The notes below the pieces were generated by a model. It was not told where the DNA came from, did no database searches, and saw nothing but the letters and a program-made list of their open reading frames with translations. From an uncultured delta proteobacterium (GTDB lineage: Bacteria; Desulfobacterota; Syntrophia; Syntrophales; UBA8958): 64,000 nt of DNA. The stretch lies in NCBI GenBank assembly GCA_903885795.1, contig CAISJV010000001.1, positions 62,001 to 126,000 on the forward strand. The letters run 5' to 3'. A program made the translations under genes and the position numbers. Positions 1 through 8,343 of this stretch are shown here, piece after piece; the first letter of the stretch is position 1; each line of letters begins with the position of its first letter.

Positions 1-2
1 CT

Positions 3-1625
3 GGTTCAAATACCCTCACGAATTCCGGTACCATCTCCAGTCCCGGCACGGCTATCAAAGCGGAAGCGGGGGACACAAATATCACCAACAACGCCGGCGG
101 CCTCATCGAAGGTGGAAATTACGCGATTCTGACCGGAGCAGGGAATGACACGGTTACGGTGAAGGGTGGAGAGATCAATGGTACTGTCGATCTGGGGACG
201 GGAACGGATAAGGTCGATGTGACTGCCGGGAGCAACGCCAAGTTCAACTTTACCCTGAATAAGGATTCCACGACTTCCGCCCAGACGATCAAGGCGCAGA
301 CGGTCAATATTGCCGATAACACCAAGCTGGCCGTGACGATGACGGGAAACAGGAATATCCGCGACAACGACAAATACCAGATCGTAAGCGCCGCCGCCCT
401 GACCGTGAACCCGGCGAAACTCACGATTCAGAATGACAACCCCCTGCCGATGGTCACGCTTGCCGCCGGGCAGGAGGGCAACAATCTCTATATCGTGGCT
501 TCGCGGAATAACAGCTACTACAAAAGCAATAGCGGTAATGCGTCGCTGGGCGCCTTGCTTGATAACCTCGCCAATACGACAACCGGTGATTTTGCCAGTG
601 TATTGAGTGATCTCGACGCGTCGGGCGCTGCCGAAAACGCCAGAAAGATGGAGCCGACGGTGGACCGGGGAACGGTGCAGGCGGGCTTCGCAACGAACGC
701 CCAGATTACGCGTACGATTATCAACCGGATGGTTGAGTTCCGGACGGCGGGATTGGGGCCGGGGGAATCGGGAATTTCCACTGGTGATGAGCCGGCTAAC
801 TGGGGAGTCTGGACCCAGGGTTTCGGAGCTTATATGAAACAGGCGGCGGCCGGTTCCAGCAACGGCTATACGGCGAACATCTGGGGCGGCTCGCTGGGTT
901 TTGACCGGCTCGTTTATAACAATGTCCTGGTCGGGCTGAGCGGCAGCTATGCCCGCGACAATATCGGGACGGCAGACGTAAATACGAGGACCAACGCGGA
1001 CAGCTACCAGGGCAATCTCTATGGGAGTCTGGCCCGGGACGCCTACTATGTGAACGGCATTCTTTCCTATGCCTATAACCGGTATGACGCTTCGCGTCAT
1101 ATCGTATTCGGGACCACGAATCGCATCGCGACCAGCAATTACGACGGGCAACAGTATTCCGCCTATGTGGAAAGCGGATATAGCTTTAAGAACAGCGGTT
1201 TTGACGTAACGCCGCTCCTTTCCCTCCAGTATATGCGCCTCCATATCAACGACTATGCCGAAGCGGGGGCCGATTCCCTTAACCTCAACGTGGACGCCCA
1301 ACGGTACAACATGTTGCAGAGCGGCCTGGGGGCGAAGCTGGCCTACCCGATCACAGGGAAAGACCTGCGGTTCATCCCCGAAGTGCACGCCAAGTGGTTC
1401 TACGATTTCGTCGGCGATTCGCAGCAGGCGACTTCAACCTTCACCGGGGGCGGCGCGTCCTTCGCCACGCAGGGTTTTGACCCGCCCAAGTCGAGCTATA
1501 ACCTGGGAGCGACTCTAACCATCATGATGGCGCATAATGTGACACTGACCATGAATTACGACTTTGACATGAAAACGGATTTTTACAGCCATAACGGCTA
1601 TTTTAATCTCCGCTATGTCTTTTAG
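3..1625 (+). CDS. Autotransporter, C-terminal part (5' end outside window)
   Basis: The frame is open from the window edge, so the gene starts further left. The first part reads as a Gly/Asn/Thr-rich passenger with NSGTI and GGLIEGG type motifs, as in beta-helix autotransporters that form repeated rungs on the cell surface. From about nt 790 the protein becomes an autotransporter beta-barrel: it starts with a WGVWTQGF motif, alternates aromatic and small residues in strands, and ends in Tyr-Val-Phe, the usual C-terminal aromatic of an outer-membrane barrel. The barrel (about 270 residues) should insert into the outer membrane and export the passenger. An ATG at nt 159 is probably internal. 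What the passenger binds cannot be told from this fragment. The lipoprotein hydrolase gene starts 6 nt downstream and may be co-transcribed. Confidence 0.88.
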   Translation, partial: GSNTLTNSGTISSPGTAIKAEAGDTNITNNAGGLIEGGNYAILTGAGNDTVTVKGGEINGTVDLGTGTDKVDVTAGSNAKFNFTLNKDSTTSAQTIKAQTVNIADNTKLAVTMTGNRNIRDNDKYQIVSAAALTVNPAKLTIQNDNPLPMVTLAAGQEGNNLYIVASRNNSYYKSNSGNASLGALLDNLANTTTGDFASVLSDLDASGAAENARKMEPTVDRGTVQAGFATNAQITRTIINRMVEFRTAGLGPGESGISTGDEPANWGVWTQGFGAYMKQAAAGSSNGYTANIWGGSLGFDRLVYNNVLVGLSGSYARDNIGTADVNTRTNADSYQGNLYGSLARDAYYVNGILSYAYNRYDASRHIVFGTTNRIATSNYDGQQYSAYVESGYSFKNSGFDVTPLLSLQYMRLHINDYAEAGADSLNLNVDAQRYNMLQSGLGAKLAYPITGKDLRFIPEVHAKWFYDFVGDSQQATSTFTGGGASFATQGFDPPKSSYNLGATLTIMMAHNVTLTMNYDFDMKTDFYSHNGYFNLRYVF

Positions 1626-1631
1626 GACCGC

Positions 1632-2504
1632 ATGATGCCAAGAAGAATATTGAACGGGTTAGCCAGAATTCTCTTTGTCGCTGTTTTTTTTCTATACGGA
1701 TGCGCCGTCGGGGCGGTTCCGGACAGAACGTCCCTGGCGGACCGTGTCAGCCTTGAGGGCGGATTAGAGAAATCATACCTCAAAACGTCGTCATTCACCC
1801 TTACGTCGTACAGCCGCGCCTCCCGTCCGGGCGGTAATCTGAATCTCTATATCGAAGGAGACGGATTGGCGTGGATTAGTCCGACATGGCGATCTTCGGA
1901 CCCTTCTCCCCGCAACCCCCTCGGCCTGGAGATGGCCGCCCTGGACCCGGCAGCGAATGTGGCCTACCTGGCGAGGCCGGGACAATATCTACGCCCTGAC
2001 TCTTCCCGCGTCGATCCTGCCTATTGGTCGGATAAACGTTTCGCACCGGAGGTTATTACGGCGATGAATGAAGCCATCGACTCACTGAAAGCAATTACCG
2101 GGGCCGGTAAAATCAATCTGATCGGATATTCGGGAGGGGCTGCCATAGCTGTCCTCATCACCTCCCGGAGAACCGACATAATCAGCCTGCGTACTGTGGC
2201 GGGAAATCTTGATCCCGAGGCAGTCAACCGCTATCATCAAGTGAGCCCCCTGACAGGATCTCTCAATCCCATGGATGTGGCTGACAAGCTTGGAAGTTTA
2301 CCCCAGCGGCATTTTGTCGGGTCAAAAGACGCCGTGATCCCTTCTTTTATCGCTTCGTCGTTTGTCAAACGCGCGGGCAGTCCGGACGGCCACGAGATCA
2401 CTACAGTAAAGGGCGCCTCTCATAGCAAAGGATGGCGTGAACAATGGAAATTGCTGCTTGAAGTTCCGCTGCAATCCCCCGGTACTGCGGCTAAACAGGA
2501 CTAA
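1632..2504 (+). CDS. Lipoprotein-type alpha/beta hydrolase
   Basis: This 290-residue protein starts with a hydrophobic signal segment ending in a lipobox-like FLYGC, so it is probably a lipid-anchored envelope protein. Around residue 167 it has GYSGGAA, a nucleophile elbow (G-x-S-x-G) of the alpha/beta-hydrolase fold. A late Asp (in GSKDAVIP) and His (in KGASHSKGW) could complete a Ser-Asp-His triad. The substrate is unknown; esterase or peptidase activity are both possible. The gene follows the autotransporter by 6 nt, so the two may act together in the envelope, but this is inference. ATG-ATG offers two adjacent starts. Confidence 0.75.
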   Translation: MMPRRILNGLARILFVAVFFLYGCAVGAVPDRTSLADRVSLEGGLEKSYLKTSSFTLTSYSRASRPGGNLNLYIEGDGLAWISPTWRSSDPSPRNPLGLEMAALDPAANVAYLARPGQYLRPDSSRVDPAYWSDKRFAPEVITAMNEAIDSLKAITGAGKINLIGYSGGAAIAVLITSRRTDIISLRTVAGNLDPEAVNRYHQVSPLTGSLNPMDVADKLGSLPQRHFVGSKDAVIPSFIASSFVKRAGSPDGHEITTVKGASHSKGWREQWKLLLEVPLQSPGTAAKQD

Positions 2505-2517
2505 TCTGACATTTGTT

Positions 2518-2560
2518 GAGGAGCCGATGCCAACGAAGATAGCGCTTTGATTGAGAATCG
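2518..2560 (-). repeat. Partial copy (B) of dispersed palindromic element
   Basis: On the minus strand this stretch carries the core AATCAAAGCGCTATCTTCG followed by TTGGCATCGGCTCCTC. The same core is found at 37121-37160 and at the left end of the full element at 54586-54712. It lies just after the hydrolase stop codon. Confidence 0.7.
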
Positions 2561-2567
2561 CAAGTGC

Positions 2568-2696
2568 CTATTTTGCTTTTTTAATTTCACCGCCGCCGGC
2601 GCGCGCTTCTTTCGCCCTCGCCCTATTACGCTCTTTCAGACGTTTTCTGCGGCGATCAATTTCTCTTTTCCGTTCGTGCTTTTTGTGTTGTGCCAT
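2568..2696 (-). CDS. Small highly basic protein, 42 residues
   Basis: This short frame starts MAQHKKHERKREID and continues with RRRKRLKERN and an Arg/Ala/Lys-rich tail, ending in Lys-Ala-Lys. More than a third of the residues are Arg or Lys, and the composition suggests one long helix. The ATG (2694-2696) is preceded by a purine-rich AGGGGG stretch about 5 nt upstream, a credible ribosome binding site. The frame is clean to a TAG at 2568-2570. A basic helix of this size would be expected to bind RNA, ribosomes or DNA, but no function is known to me. It stands alone between the hydrolase (convergent) and the metallo-hydrolase (same strand, upstream). Confidence 0.65.
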   Translation of the reverse strand: MAQHKKHERKREIDRRRKRLKERNRARAKEARAGGGEIKKAK

Positions 2697-2813
2697 TTAC
2701 ATCCCCCTGTAATTTTATATTTATCTTCTTCAGGAAGTCCTTACATCAAAACGGCGTCGACCACAAGCCGTCAAAACGATGTCTTTAAATTTTGCCGCAA
2801 ATGATCTAATTTG

Positions 2814-2834
2814 TCATTCCAGCGGAGGCCGGGT
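2814..2834. repeat. Short GTCATTCC-type palindromic repeat, degenerate
   Basis: The bases read GTCATTCCAGCGGAGGCCGG, a decayed relative of the GTCATTCCGGCGAAAGCCGGAA-type element frequent in many deltaproteobacteria. It sits just downstream of the metallo-hydrolase stop codon and could act as a 3'-end stem-loop. Confidence 0.4.
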
Positions 2835-2835
2835 T

Positions 2836-3777
2836 TCAGACTTTAATCTCCAGACCGTCATAAGCCATTGTAATCTCAAGCGTACTCGTTTCAGAAAGAA
2901 TCCCCAGATAGGTGCGCGTATCTTCAAGGAGTTCATCAAAAACGTCGTCGTCATAGGTATGCTCGTGGTGGAAAAGGCAAAGGCGTTTGGCCATGCCCTC
3001 GACGGCCAGCTCCACGGCGAGGATGTTGTTTGAATGCCCCCAGTTTTCCTTATCCCCAATGGCGTCAAGGAGGGTATACTGGGCATCGAATATGAGCAGG
3101 TCCGTTTCTCTGATAAAATCCAGATAAGCATAAACGGGGTTTTCCGCATCCTTTTTGTGCTCTGAATCAGTCGAATAAACGACGCTCTTCCCGTCCTTCT
3201 CAAAACGGTAGCCATACGAGTCGCCGGGATGATTCTGTATCGTTCCCCGCACCTTGAAGCCGGCGATTTCATAGACTACATCGTGATGCAGGGGATGAAA
3301 ACTAATCTCCGCCTTCATGGCCTGAAAGGGCACCGGGAAAAAAGGCGAACTCTGCTGGACGACAAGAGCCTTTTCCATGCCGGGATTACAGCCGTAGATC
3401 TTGATCCGGTTGCCGGGACTGTAAGCGGGCGTAAAAAAAGGAAATCCTTGGAGGTGATCCCAGTGTAAATGAGAAAGAAAGATATTATAGAGGCCCCGTG
3501 TATCCACTGCCGATTGCCCGAAATCCCGAAGACCCGTCCCGGCGTCGCAAAGGACATATTCATCCCCACCGCGGATCTCGACACAGGAAGTGTTACCTCC
3601 ATATGTGCCGCGGACGGCGAAGGGAAGCTTCCGGTCCACAAAATCGTCCAAGGCCTGGTCGTCAGCGAAGGTTTTCCCCTGGGCAGCATTGAGGGCCTTG
3701 ATGATCTTTTGTCGAACCTTTTCCGCATTTAGGGATGACGGCAGAGACCCCCGGGTTCCCCAGAAATGGACGAGCAT
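2836..3777 (-). CDS. Metallo-beta-lactamase-fold hydrolase
   Basis: This 313-residue protein has the MBL-fold metal-binding motif HLHWDHLQG at about residue 128 (HxHxDH), preceded by LCDAGTG, and later Asp and His residues (VVYSTDSEH, LFHHEH). The start FWGTRGSLP and the GGNTSC motif are typical of phosphoribosyl cyclic phosphodiesterase-like members of the family (PhnP/RNase Z relatives). It is expected to be a cytoplasmic two-metal phosphodiesterase, but the substrate cannot be read from sequence. The ATG has AGGAGG about 10 nt upstream. No signal peptide is present. Confidence 0.85.
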   Translation of the reverse strand: MLVHFWGTRGSLPSSLNAEKVRQKIIKALNAAQGKTFADDQALDDFVDRKLPFAVRGTYGGNTSCVEIRGGDEYVLCDAGTGLRDFGQSAVDTRGLYNIFLSHLHWDHLQGFPFFTPAYSPGNRIKIYGCNPGMEKALVVQQSSPFFPVPFQAMKAEISFHPLHHDVVYEIAGFKVRGTIQNHPGDSYGYRFEKDGKSVVYSTDSEHKKDAENPVYAYLDFIRETDLLIFDAQYTLLDAIGDKENWGHSNNILAVELAVEGMAKRLCLFHHEHTYDDDVFDELLEDTRTYLGILSETSTLEITMAYDGLEIKV

Positions 3778-3832
3778 TAAAAACCTACCTCCTTATCATC
3801 GATGCGTTCGCGAAAAGTCGTCACTATCGTCA

Positions 3833-3852
3833 CCCCGGCGAAAGGCGGGGTC
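3833..3852. repeat. Stem-loop with GAAA loop (short palindromic repeat)
   Basis: ACCCCGGC-GAAA-GGCGGGGT forms an eight-position stem with one mismatch and a GAAA loop. It lies between the FmdB-like and MBL genes, both on the minus strand, and resembles the common GTCATTCC-type element. It may mark the end of the FmdB transcript, although no T-run follows. Confidence 0.45.
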
Positions 3853-3928
3853 CATGAACATAATGCTGGATTGCGCCCAGGACCCATTGATCGGAGCGAT
3901 GTCAGGATGTCATGCGACGCTGGATTAA

Positions 3929-4426
3929 TTACAGTTCGTACAGGGTATCATCTACCCTGGGCCTTGCCTTACCTGCACCTTTTTTCCCTTTGGAGCCATC
4001 GAACAGGAAAGGTTCTTCCCCTTCCAGGAGATCCCCCATTTCCGCCTCGATCTGTTCGGGGTCCTCCCCCCTTTCCATGCGCCTGAGCGCCTCTTCCATA
4101 GCCGGACCGAGGTTCATTCCCGTGGCTTCCGTGAGTTTCCGCATGAGATTTGCCGCCTGCCTGGGATCGTCCTCGTTGATGTGATCCGCCTCACTGGCCA
4201 GCATGGACATGGCCTTCTCCATGGCTGCCTCATCGATGGGTGGCATCCCGGCTTCATCGGCGCCCTCGTCCCCGCCATGCTTGATCTTGGCAAAGATGGA
4301 CATCTGTCGTTTCAGCTTGATTCTTTTACACTTGGGACAGTTGGGAACCTTTTCCGTATTCACAGTTTTTGAGAAGAAACTATAGACAGTGTTGCATTTA
4401 TGGCAATAAAACTCATAAATCGGCAT
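3929..4426 (-). CDS. FmdB-family zinc-ribbon protein
   Basis: The 165-residue product begins MPIYEFYCHKC and has two CxxC pairs (CHKC, about residues 9-12, and CPKC, about residues 33-36), the FmdB/CxxC_CxxC regulatory zinc-ribbon signature. The rest is acidic and helical. FmdB proteins were first linked to formamidase regulation, but most have no proven role. Two starts exist. I prefer the ATG at 4424-4426 because AAGGAG lies 8 nt upstream; the TTG two codons earlier would leave only 2 nt. Confidence 0.8.
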   Translation of the reverse strand: MPIYEFYCHKCNTVYSFFSKTVNTEKVPNCPKCKRIKLKRQMSIFAKIKHGGDEGADEAGMPPIDEAAMEKAMSMLASEADHINEDDPRQAANLMRKLTEATGMNLGPAMEEALRRMERGEDPEQIEAEMGDLLEGEEPFLFDGSKGKKGAGKARPRVDDTLYEL

Positions 4427-4479
4427 CCGCAAAACTCCTTACAATATTTTTTTCCAATATAATCATCTTGTTATGAAAA

Positions 4480-5760
4480 TCAAGGAGAATTTTCCCTTCC
4501 CATACCCTGAAGATAGGCAATTCGCTCCGTCAAGGGAGGATGGGAGTAGTAAAACCAGGCGTAAAAGGGATGGGGGTGGAGATTGCTCAGATTATCTTTT
4601 GCAAGCCGTTTCAAGGCGTTACACAGAGGCGCCACGGTCCCCGTCAGGGCATAGGCAAATTCGTCGGCTTCCCGCTCAAAACGTCTCATGATTATCGTCC
4701 CGAAAGGGGTAAGGAAAAACCCCAGGGGCCCCAGGAGGGCAGAGGCGAGAAACAGGCCGGCATACGGCAGGTTTTGCGAAAAGCCGAAGGTCTGATAGAG
4801 GTACGGCCAGTCCACAAAACGAAAAATGAGATAGAAAATAACCAAAGACGCCGCCTCCATGAATAGCAACTGCTTGAGGATGTGCCGCTTCCGCCAGTGC
4901 CCGATCTCATGGGCAAGGACGGAGAGGATTTCCTCGTGAGTGTGAGAAGACAGGAGGGTGTCGTAAAGGACAATGCGCTTGGTTTTGCCCAGGCCTGTAA
5001 AATAGGCGTTGGTATGGCGGCTCCTCTTGCCGGCGTCCATCTGATAGACTCCCTCCGTTTTGAGACCCACCCGGGCCATAAGGCTCACGATCGCCTCCCG
5101 GAGTTCTTCATCTTTGATCTTTTCGTACTTGTTGAAGAGCGGGGCGATAAGGATGGGATACAGATAGAGCATCAGGAGTTGAAAAAAAGCAAAAACCAGC
5201 CATACTAAAAACCACCAACGCCGGGGGCTGTATTCCATCAAGGCCAGGAGCGCCGTCAGCAGCAATCCCAACAGAATGAGAGAAATAACGAGGCTTTTGA
5301 AGAGATCCGTGATCCATAGTCCCAGAGAGATGGTGCTGAAACCATATTTCTTTTCGATGACAAAGGTTTGATAGTAACTGAGAGGCAACTCTGCGACGGA
5401 GCTGAGCAGGACGAGGCTGCCCAGAAAGAGGAGGCCGGATGCTATGAAGGACAGACCGAAAAACCCGATAACTATGGCCAGACAGGGAAGCAGGCCCGTC
5501 ATGATGATCGCCAGGGTCAGGGCGTCTTCAAAGAGAGACTCCCAGCGACCGAATCGTGCCGATTCAACGGTATAATCGCTCATCCGGGCCAGGATCTCCC
5601 CATCGATTTCTCCCCGGAAGACATCGGGGACAGTGTGACCGTGGCGCTGTACATGGCGGATATTGATCTCACCCAGACACCAGCGGACCAGGGCGCCAAA
5701 GACAAAGACACTCAGAAAAGCAAGGAACAGACCGTTGAAGACAATTTCATGATTGATCAT
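4480..5760 (-). CDS. M48-family membrane zinc protease (Ste24/CAAX protease 1-like)
   Basis: This 426-residue integral membrane protein has several hydrophobic helices in the first 220 residues, then the zinc motif HEIGHW (HExxH) near residue 285. The third ligand is expected in the downstream READEFA motif. Order and size match Ste24-like M48A metallopeptidases, which in bacteria are thought to degrade or process membrane proteins. The N-terminal segment matches the M48_N helical domain (IRHVQRHGHTVP). The gene is divergent from the thioredoxin-fold gene and may be monocistronic. Confidence 0.88.
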   Translation of the reverse strand: MINHEIVFNGLFLAFLSVFVFGALVRWCLGEINIRHVQRHGHTVPDVFRGEIDGEILARMSDYTVESARFGRWESLFEDALTLAIIMTGLLPCLAIVIGFFGLSFIASGLLFLGSLVLLSSVAELPLSYYQTFVIEKKYGFSTISLGLWITDLFKSLVISLILLGLLLTALLALMEYSPRRWWFLVWLVFAFFQLLMLYLYPILIAPLFNKYEKIKDEELREAIVSLMARVGLKTEGVYQMDAGKRSRHTNAYFTGLGKTKRIVLYDTLLSSHTHEEILSVLAHEIGHWRKRHILKQLLFMEAASLVIFYLIFRFVDWPYLYQTFGFSQNLPYAGLFLASALLGPLGFFLTPFGTIIMRRFEREADEFAYALTGTVAPLCNALKRLAKDNLSNLHPHPFYAWFYYSHPPLTERIAYLQGMGRENSP

Positions 5761-5973
5761 GTTTTCAGTATGTCAATAAAATGCTCTGCCTTCAAGGATT
5801 TTTTCATCCCCTTTTCCACTCCGGGCGTAATTGCCATTGACATCAGAAGGAATTTACGCAAAGAGGGCATGAGAAACGTAACCAAACGGAATATGGACAC
5901 CCTGGCAAAATTCATAGATAATTTCCATCTTTTCGCTAACCCTCCCCTTGAAGGGGACGAAGAATATAGCGCA

Positions 5974-6564
5974 ATGAAGACGAGAATATACGCGGGCATG
6001 TTAACCATTGTTCTCTCCTTGGTAATATTTTCAGCATTACAGGCTGCGGCGTCGCCCCTCCTGATCGGCAGGGAAGCGCCGCCCTTTCAGGTCGAATCCG
6101 GCGACGGCAAGGTACTGGAGGCAAAAATGCTGCGGGGCAAGGTGGTTGTCCTCTTCTACGAATCCAAGGATATCATCGCTAAAAGCAGGCCCTTGAAAAT
6201 TATTCTGAACGCTTTTTACAAGGAACAAAAAAAGGAAGACCAGCAGATGATCCTGCGCGTTCCCATCTTCGACTGCACCGGCGTCTCCTGGCCATTCAAG
6301 GGTATCTGGAAGAACGGGTTGATCGAAAATTCAAAGCGGGTCGGCATGACCGTTTACGGCGACTGGAATGGCAAGATGGCGGCTTCTTACGGAATGAAAA
6401 GCGACGATACCAATCTGCTGATTATCGACAAGCGGGGGATCATCCGCTATTTTCAGTCCGGCGTCGTCACCGATAACGGCGAAACGGCAACTATCCTGAA
6501 AAAGCTTCTGAAAGATCTGGTCGCGGAAAACCATGAAGACAAGATTATCCCGAAACAATCATAG
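5974..6564 (+). CDS. Exported thioredoxin-fold protein without CxxC (YtfJ/TlpA-like)
   Basis: I chose the ATG at 5974 because it begins a good signal peptide (MKTRIYAGML, hydrophobic core, AAA before SPLL). Upstream in-frame codons overlap the divergent gene's promoter region. The mature part opens like a redoxin (IGREAPPF, then GKVVVLFYES), but Asp/Ile stand where the catalytic CxxC would be, so it is probably not a disulfide oxidoreductase. A later stretch around VPIFDCTGVSWPFKG resembles YtfJ-type periplasmic proteins. The 3' end overlaps the next gene (PBP4-like) by 32 nt, which suggests translational coupling and an envelope role. Confidence 0.7.
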   Translation: MKTRIYAGMLTIVLSLVIFSALQAAASPLLIGREAPPFQVESGDGKVLEAKMLRGKVVVLFYESKDIIAKSRPLKIILNAFYKEQKKEDQQMILRVPIFDCTGVSWPFKGIWKNGLIENSKRVGMTVYGDWNGKMAASYGMKSDDTNLLIIDKRGIIRYFQSGVVTDNGETATILKKLLKDLVAENHEDKIIPKQS

Positions 6565-8161
6565 CCTCCGGACCGCCCTGGGCGTCATCCTGATCGTCGT
6601 TCTGGTCTTTGCCGCCCCGCTCCTTGCGGCGGCCGCAGAGGACCTGCCCCCCGAGATCCGGGCAATCATCGGAGGCCCCCGTTACCGCTATGCCCGGTGG
6701 GGAATTTTGGCGCAAGATCTCCAGACGGGACAGACCCTGTATGCATACAATGCCGACCAGCTCTTCAGCCCTGCTTCGGTTACCAAGCTTTTTACGGCCG
6801 CCGTCGCCCTGGATCGACTTGGCCCCGATTATCGTTTCCGCACGCCTCTTTACAGGAGAGGGGAGATCGACGGCAAAGGAACTCTCAAGGGAGATCTGAT
6901 CCTCGTCGCCAGCGGCGATATCACCATGGGGGGCCGGACCCTGCCAGATGGGCGGATCGCCTATACCGGCATCGATTACACCCAAACCAACGGCATGTCG
7001 GGAACCCAGGGTAGCCTAAAGATACCGGACCACCGGGCAGGGTTTAACCAGCTCGCCGTGCAGGCGCTACGCTCCGGCGTCAGCGTCATTCAGGGGGAGA
7101 TCGTGATCGACGACCGTCTTTTCAAGACGAGTCGCGTTCAAAGTATAATCCATCCCGAAACAACCCTCTTTATCCGGTCTCCGATGATGATCAACGATAA
7201 CCTCATCGACGTTGTCGTCAAGCCCACACGTGAAGGAGCCATGGCCGCCGTGGAATTGCGTCCCAAGTCGTCGGCGCTCCAGGTCGTCTCCTCTATCCGG
7301 ACCGTGGCGAAGGACCAGCCATCGCAAATAGACATACAACCGGCTGATTTAGGCAAATACGTGGCGATTGGCCAGATTCCGGAAGGCAGCGCCGCCATCG
7401 TGCGGACGGTCGCGATCACCGACGCGGCCTCCTATGCCCGGGCCCTCCTGATCGAGGCACTTCGGAAACAGGGCGTCAAGGTCAAGGCGTCGCCGGTTGC
7501 CAAAAACTTCTCCCGACTTCTTCCCCCACCGGGAGATTACGGGCGCCTGGTCAAGGTCGGCGAACTTGTGTCGCCGCCCCTTTCCGAATATATCCGGATG
7601 ATTCTCAAGGTCAGCCACAACCCCGGCTCCGAAATTCTTCCCCACCTTATTGCCCTTCCCGAAGGAAAGACCTCCTTCGAAGACGCTATGCTCCTGCAGA
7701 ACAGGTTTCTAGCCCAGGTCATAACCGATCCCGGCAGCGTTTCCCTCGCAGACGGCTCCGGCCTGTCCCATGCCAATCTGGTCACACCCGGGTCCGTCGT
7801 GCAACTGCTGAGCCACATGACTACCCACCGTAATTACCATGTTTTTCGGAATGCCCTCCCATTGCTCGGCATCGACGGGACCCTCACCTGGACGGGAAAA
7901 GAAGGCCCGTCCCAGGGAAAAATCCTTGGGAAAACCGGCACACTGGCCCTTGTTGATCTCCTCCACGATAGCGCCATCATCAGCAGCAAAGCCTTGGCCG
8001 GATACATGACAACAGCCAAAGGACGGCAGGTTGCCTTTGCTTTCTTCGTGAATGACATCCACACTACCGATGTGCGGGGAAAAACGGAGACCCGTAAATT
8101 AACGGCGGATACAGGAGCAGACCTGGCGAGGATCGCCGAGGCAATTTATCTGGCAAACTAA
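6533..8161 (+). CDS. dacB: D-alanyl-D-alanine carboxypeptidase/endopeptidase, PBP4 (S13) type
   Basis: The 542-residue product has an N-terminal signal segment and the three penicillin-binding motifs in order: SVTK (about residues 82-85, nucleophile Ser), SHN near 360, and KTGT near 470. The long insert between motifs one and two is typical of S13 enzymes such as E. coli DacB. These periplasmic enzymes trim or cleave peptidoglycan cross-links. The start overlaps the upstream thioredoxin-fold gene. A palindromic element follows the stop codon within 30 nt. Confidence 0.88.
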   Translation: MKTRLSRNNHSLRTALGVILIVVLVFAAPLLAAAAEDLPPEIRAIIGGPRYRYARWGILAQDLQTGQTLYAYNADQLFSPASVTKLFTAAVALDRLGPDYRFRTPLYRRGEIDGKGTLKGDLILVASGDITMGGRTLPDGRIAYTGIDYTQTNGMSGTQGSLKIPDHRAGFNQLAVQALRSGVSVIQGEIVIDDRLFKTSRVQSIIHPETTLFIRSPMMINDNLIDVVVKPTREGAMAAVELRPKSSALQVVSSIRTVAKDQPSQIDIQPADLGKYVAIGQIPEGSAAIVRTVAITDAASYARALLIEALRKQGVKVKASPVAKNFSRLLPPPGDYGRLVKVGELVSPPLSEYIRMILKVSHNPGSEILPHLIALPEGKTSFEDAMLLQNRFLAQVITDPGSVSLADGSGLSHANLVTPGSVVQLLSHMTTHRNYHVFRNALPLLGIDGTLTWTGKEGPSQGKILGKTGTLALVDLLHDSAIISSKALAGYMTTAKGRQVAFAFFVNDIHTTDVRGKTETRKLTADTGADLARIAEAIYLAN

Positions 8162-8189
8162 TAGACTAGTCGAAAATTTGGCCACAATC

Positions 8190-8314
8190 GACGGCTTCGT
8201 AAAAAGAACCGCAGGCAAGGCGCGCAAATCATGAGTAATGAGGCGTACTTGTCGTACGCCGTAGTGACGAAGGATGCAGCGCAACACAGCATCCGGACTT
8301 TTTACGAAGCCGTC
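8190..8314. repeat. 125-bp palindromic element with perfect 17-bp terminal inverted repeats
   Basis: The left end GACGGCTTCGTAAAAAG (8190-8206) is the exact reverse complement of the right end (8298-8314). Inside, GGCGTAC and GTACGCC (8242-8260) form a 7-bp hairpin. The whole could fold as a cruciform or long RNA hairpin between the converging dacB and kinase genes, and may act as a bidirectional transcription stop. There is no coding capacity. It resembles a miniature (non-autonomous) element; elements with these ends are, to my knowledge, common in deltaproteobacteria. Confidence 0.85.
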
Positions 8315-8343
8315 AAAGATAGAGCTTTGATTTAAAACCAGAA

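Noticed and set aside
6-1388. Long minus-strand frame opposite the autotransporter
   Set aside because: It is antisense to a clear beta-barrel; the product is not family-like and there is no ribosome binding site.
5368-5973. Long N-terminal extension of the thioredoxin-fold gene
   Set aside because: It is antisense to the M48 protease, and a proper signal peptide starts at 5974.
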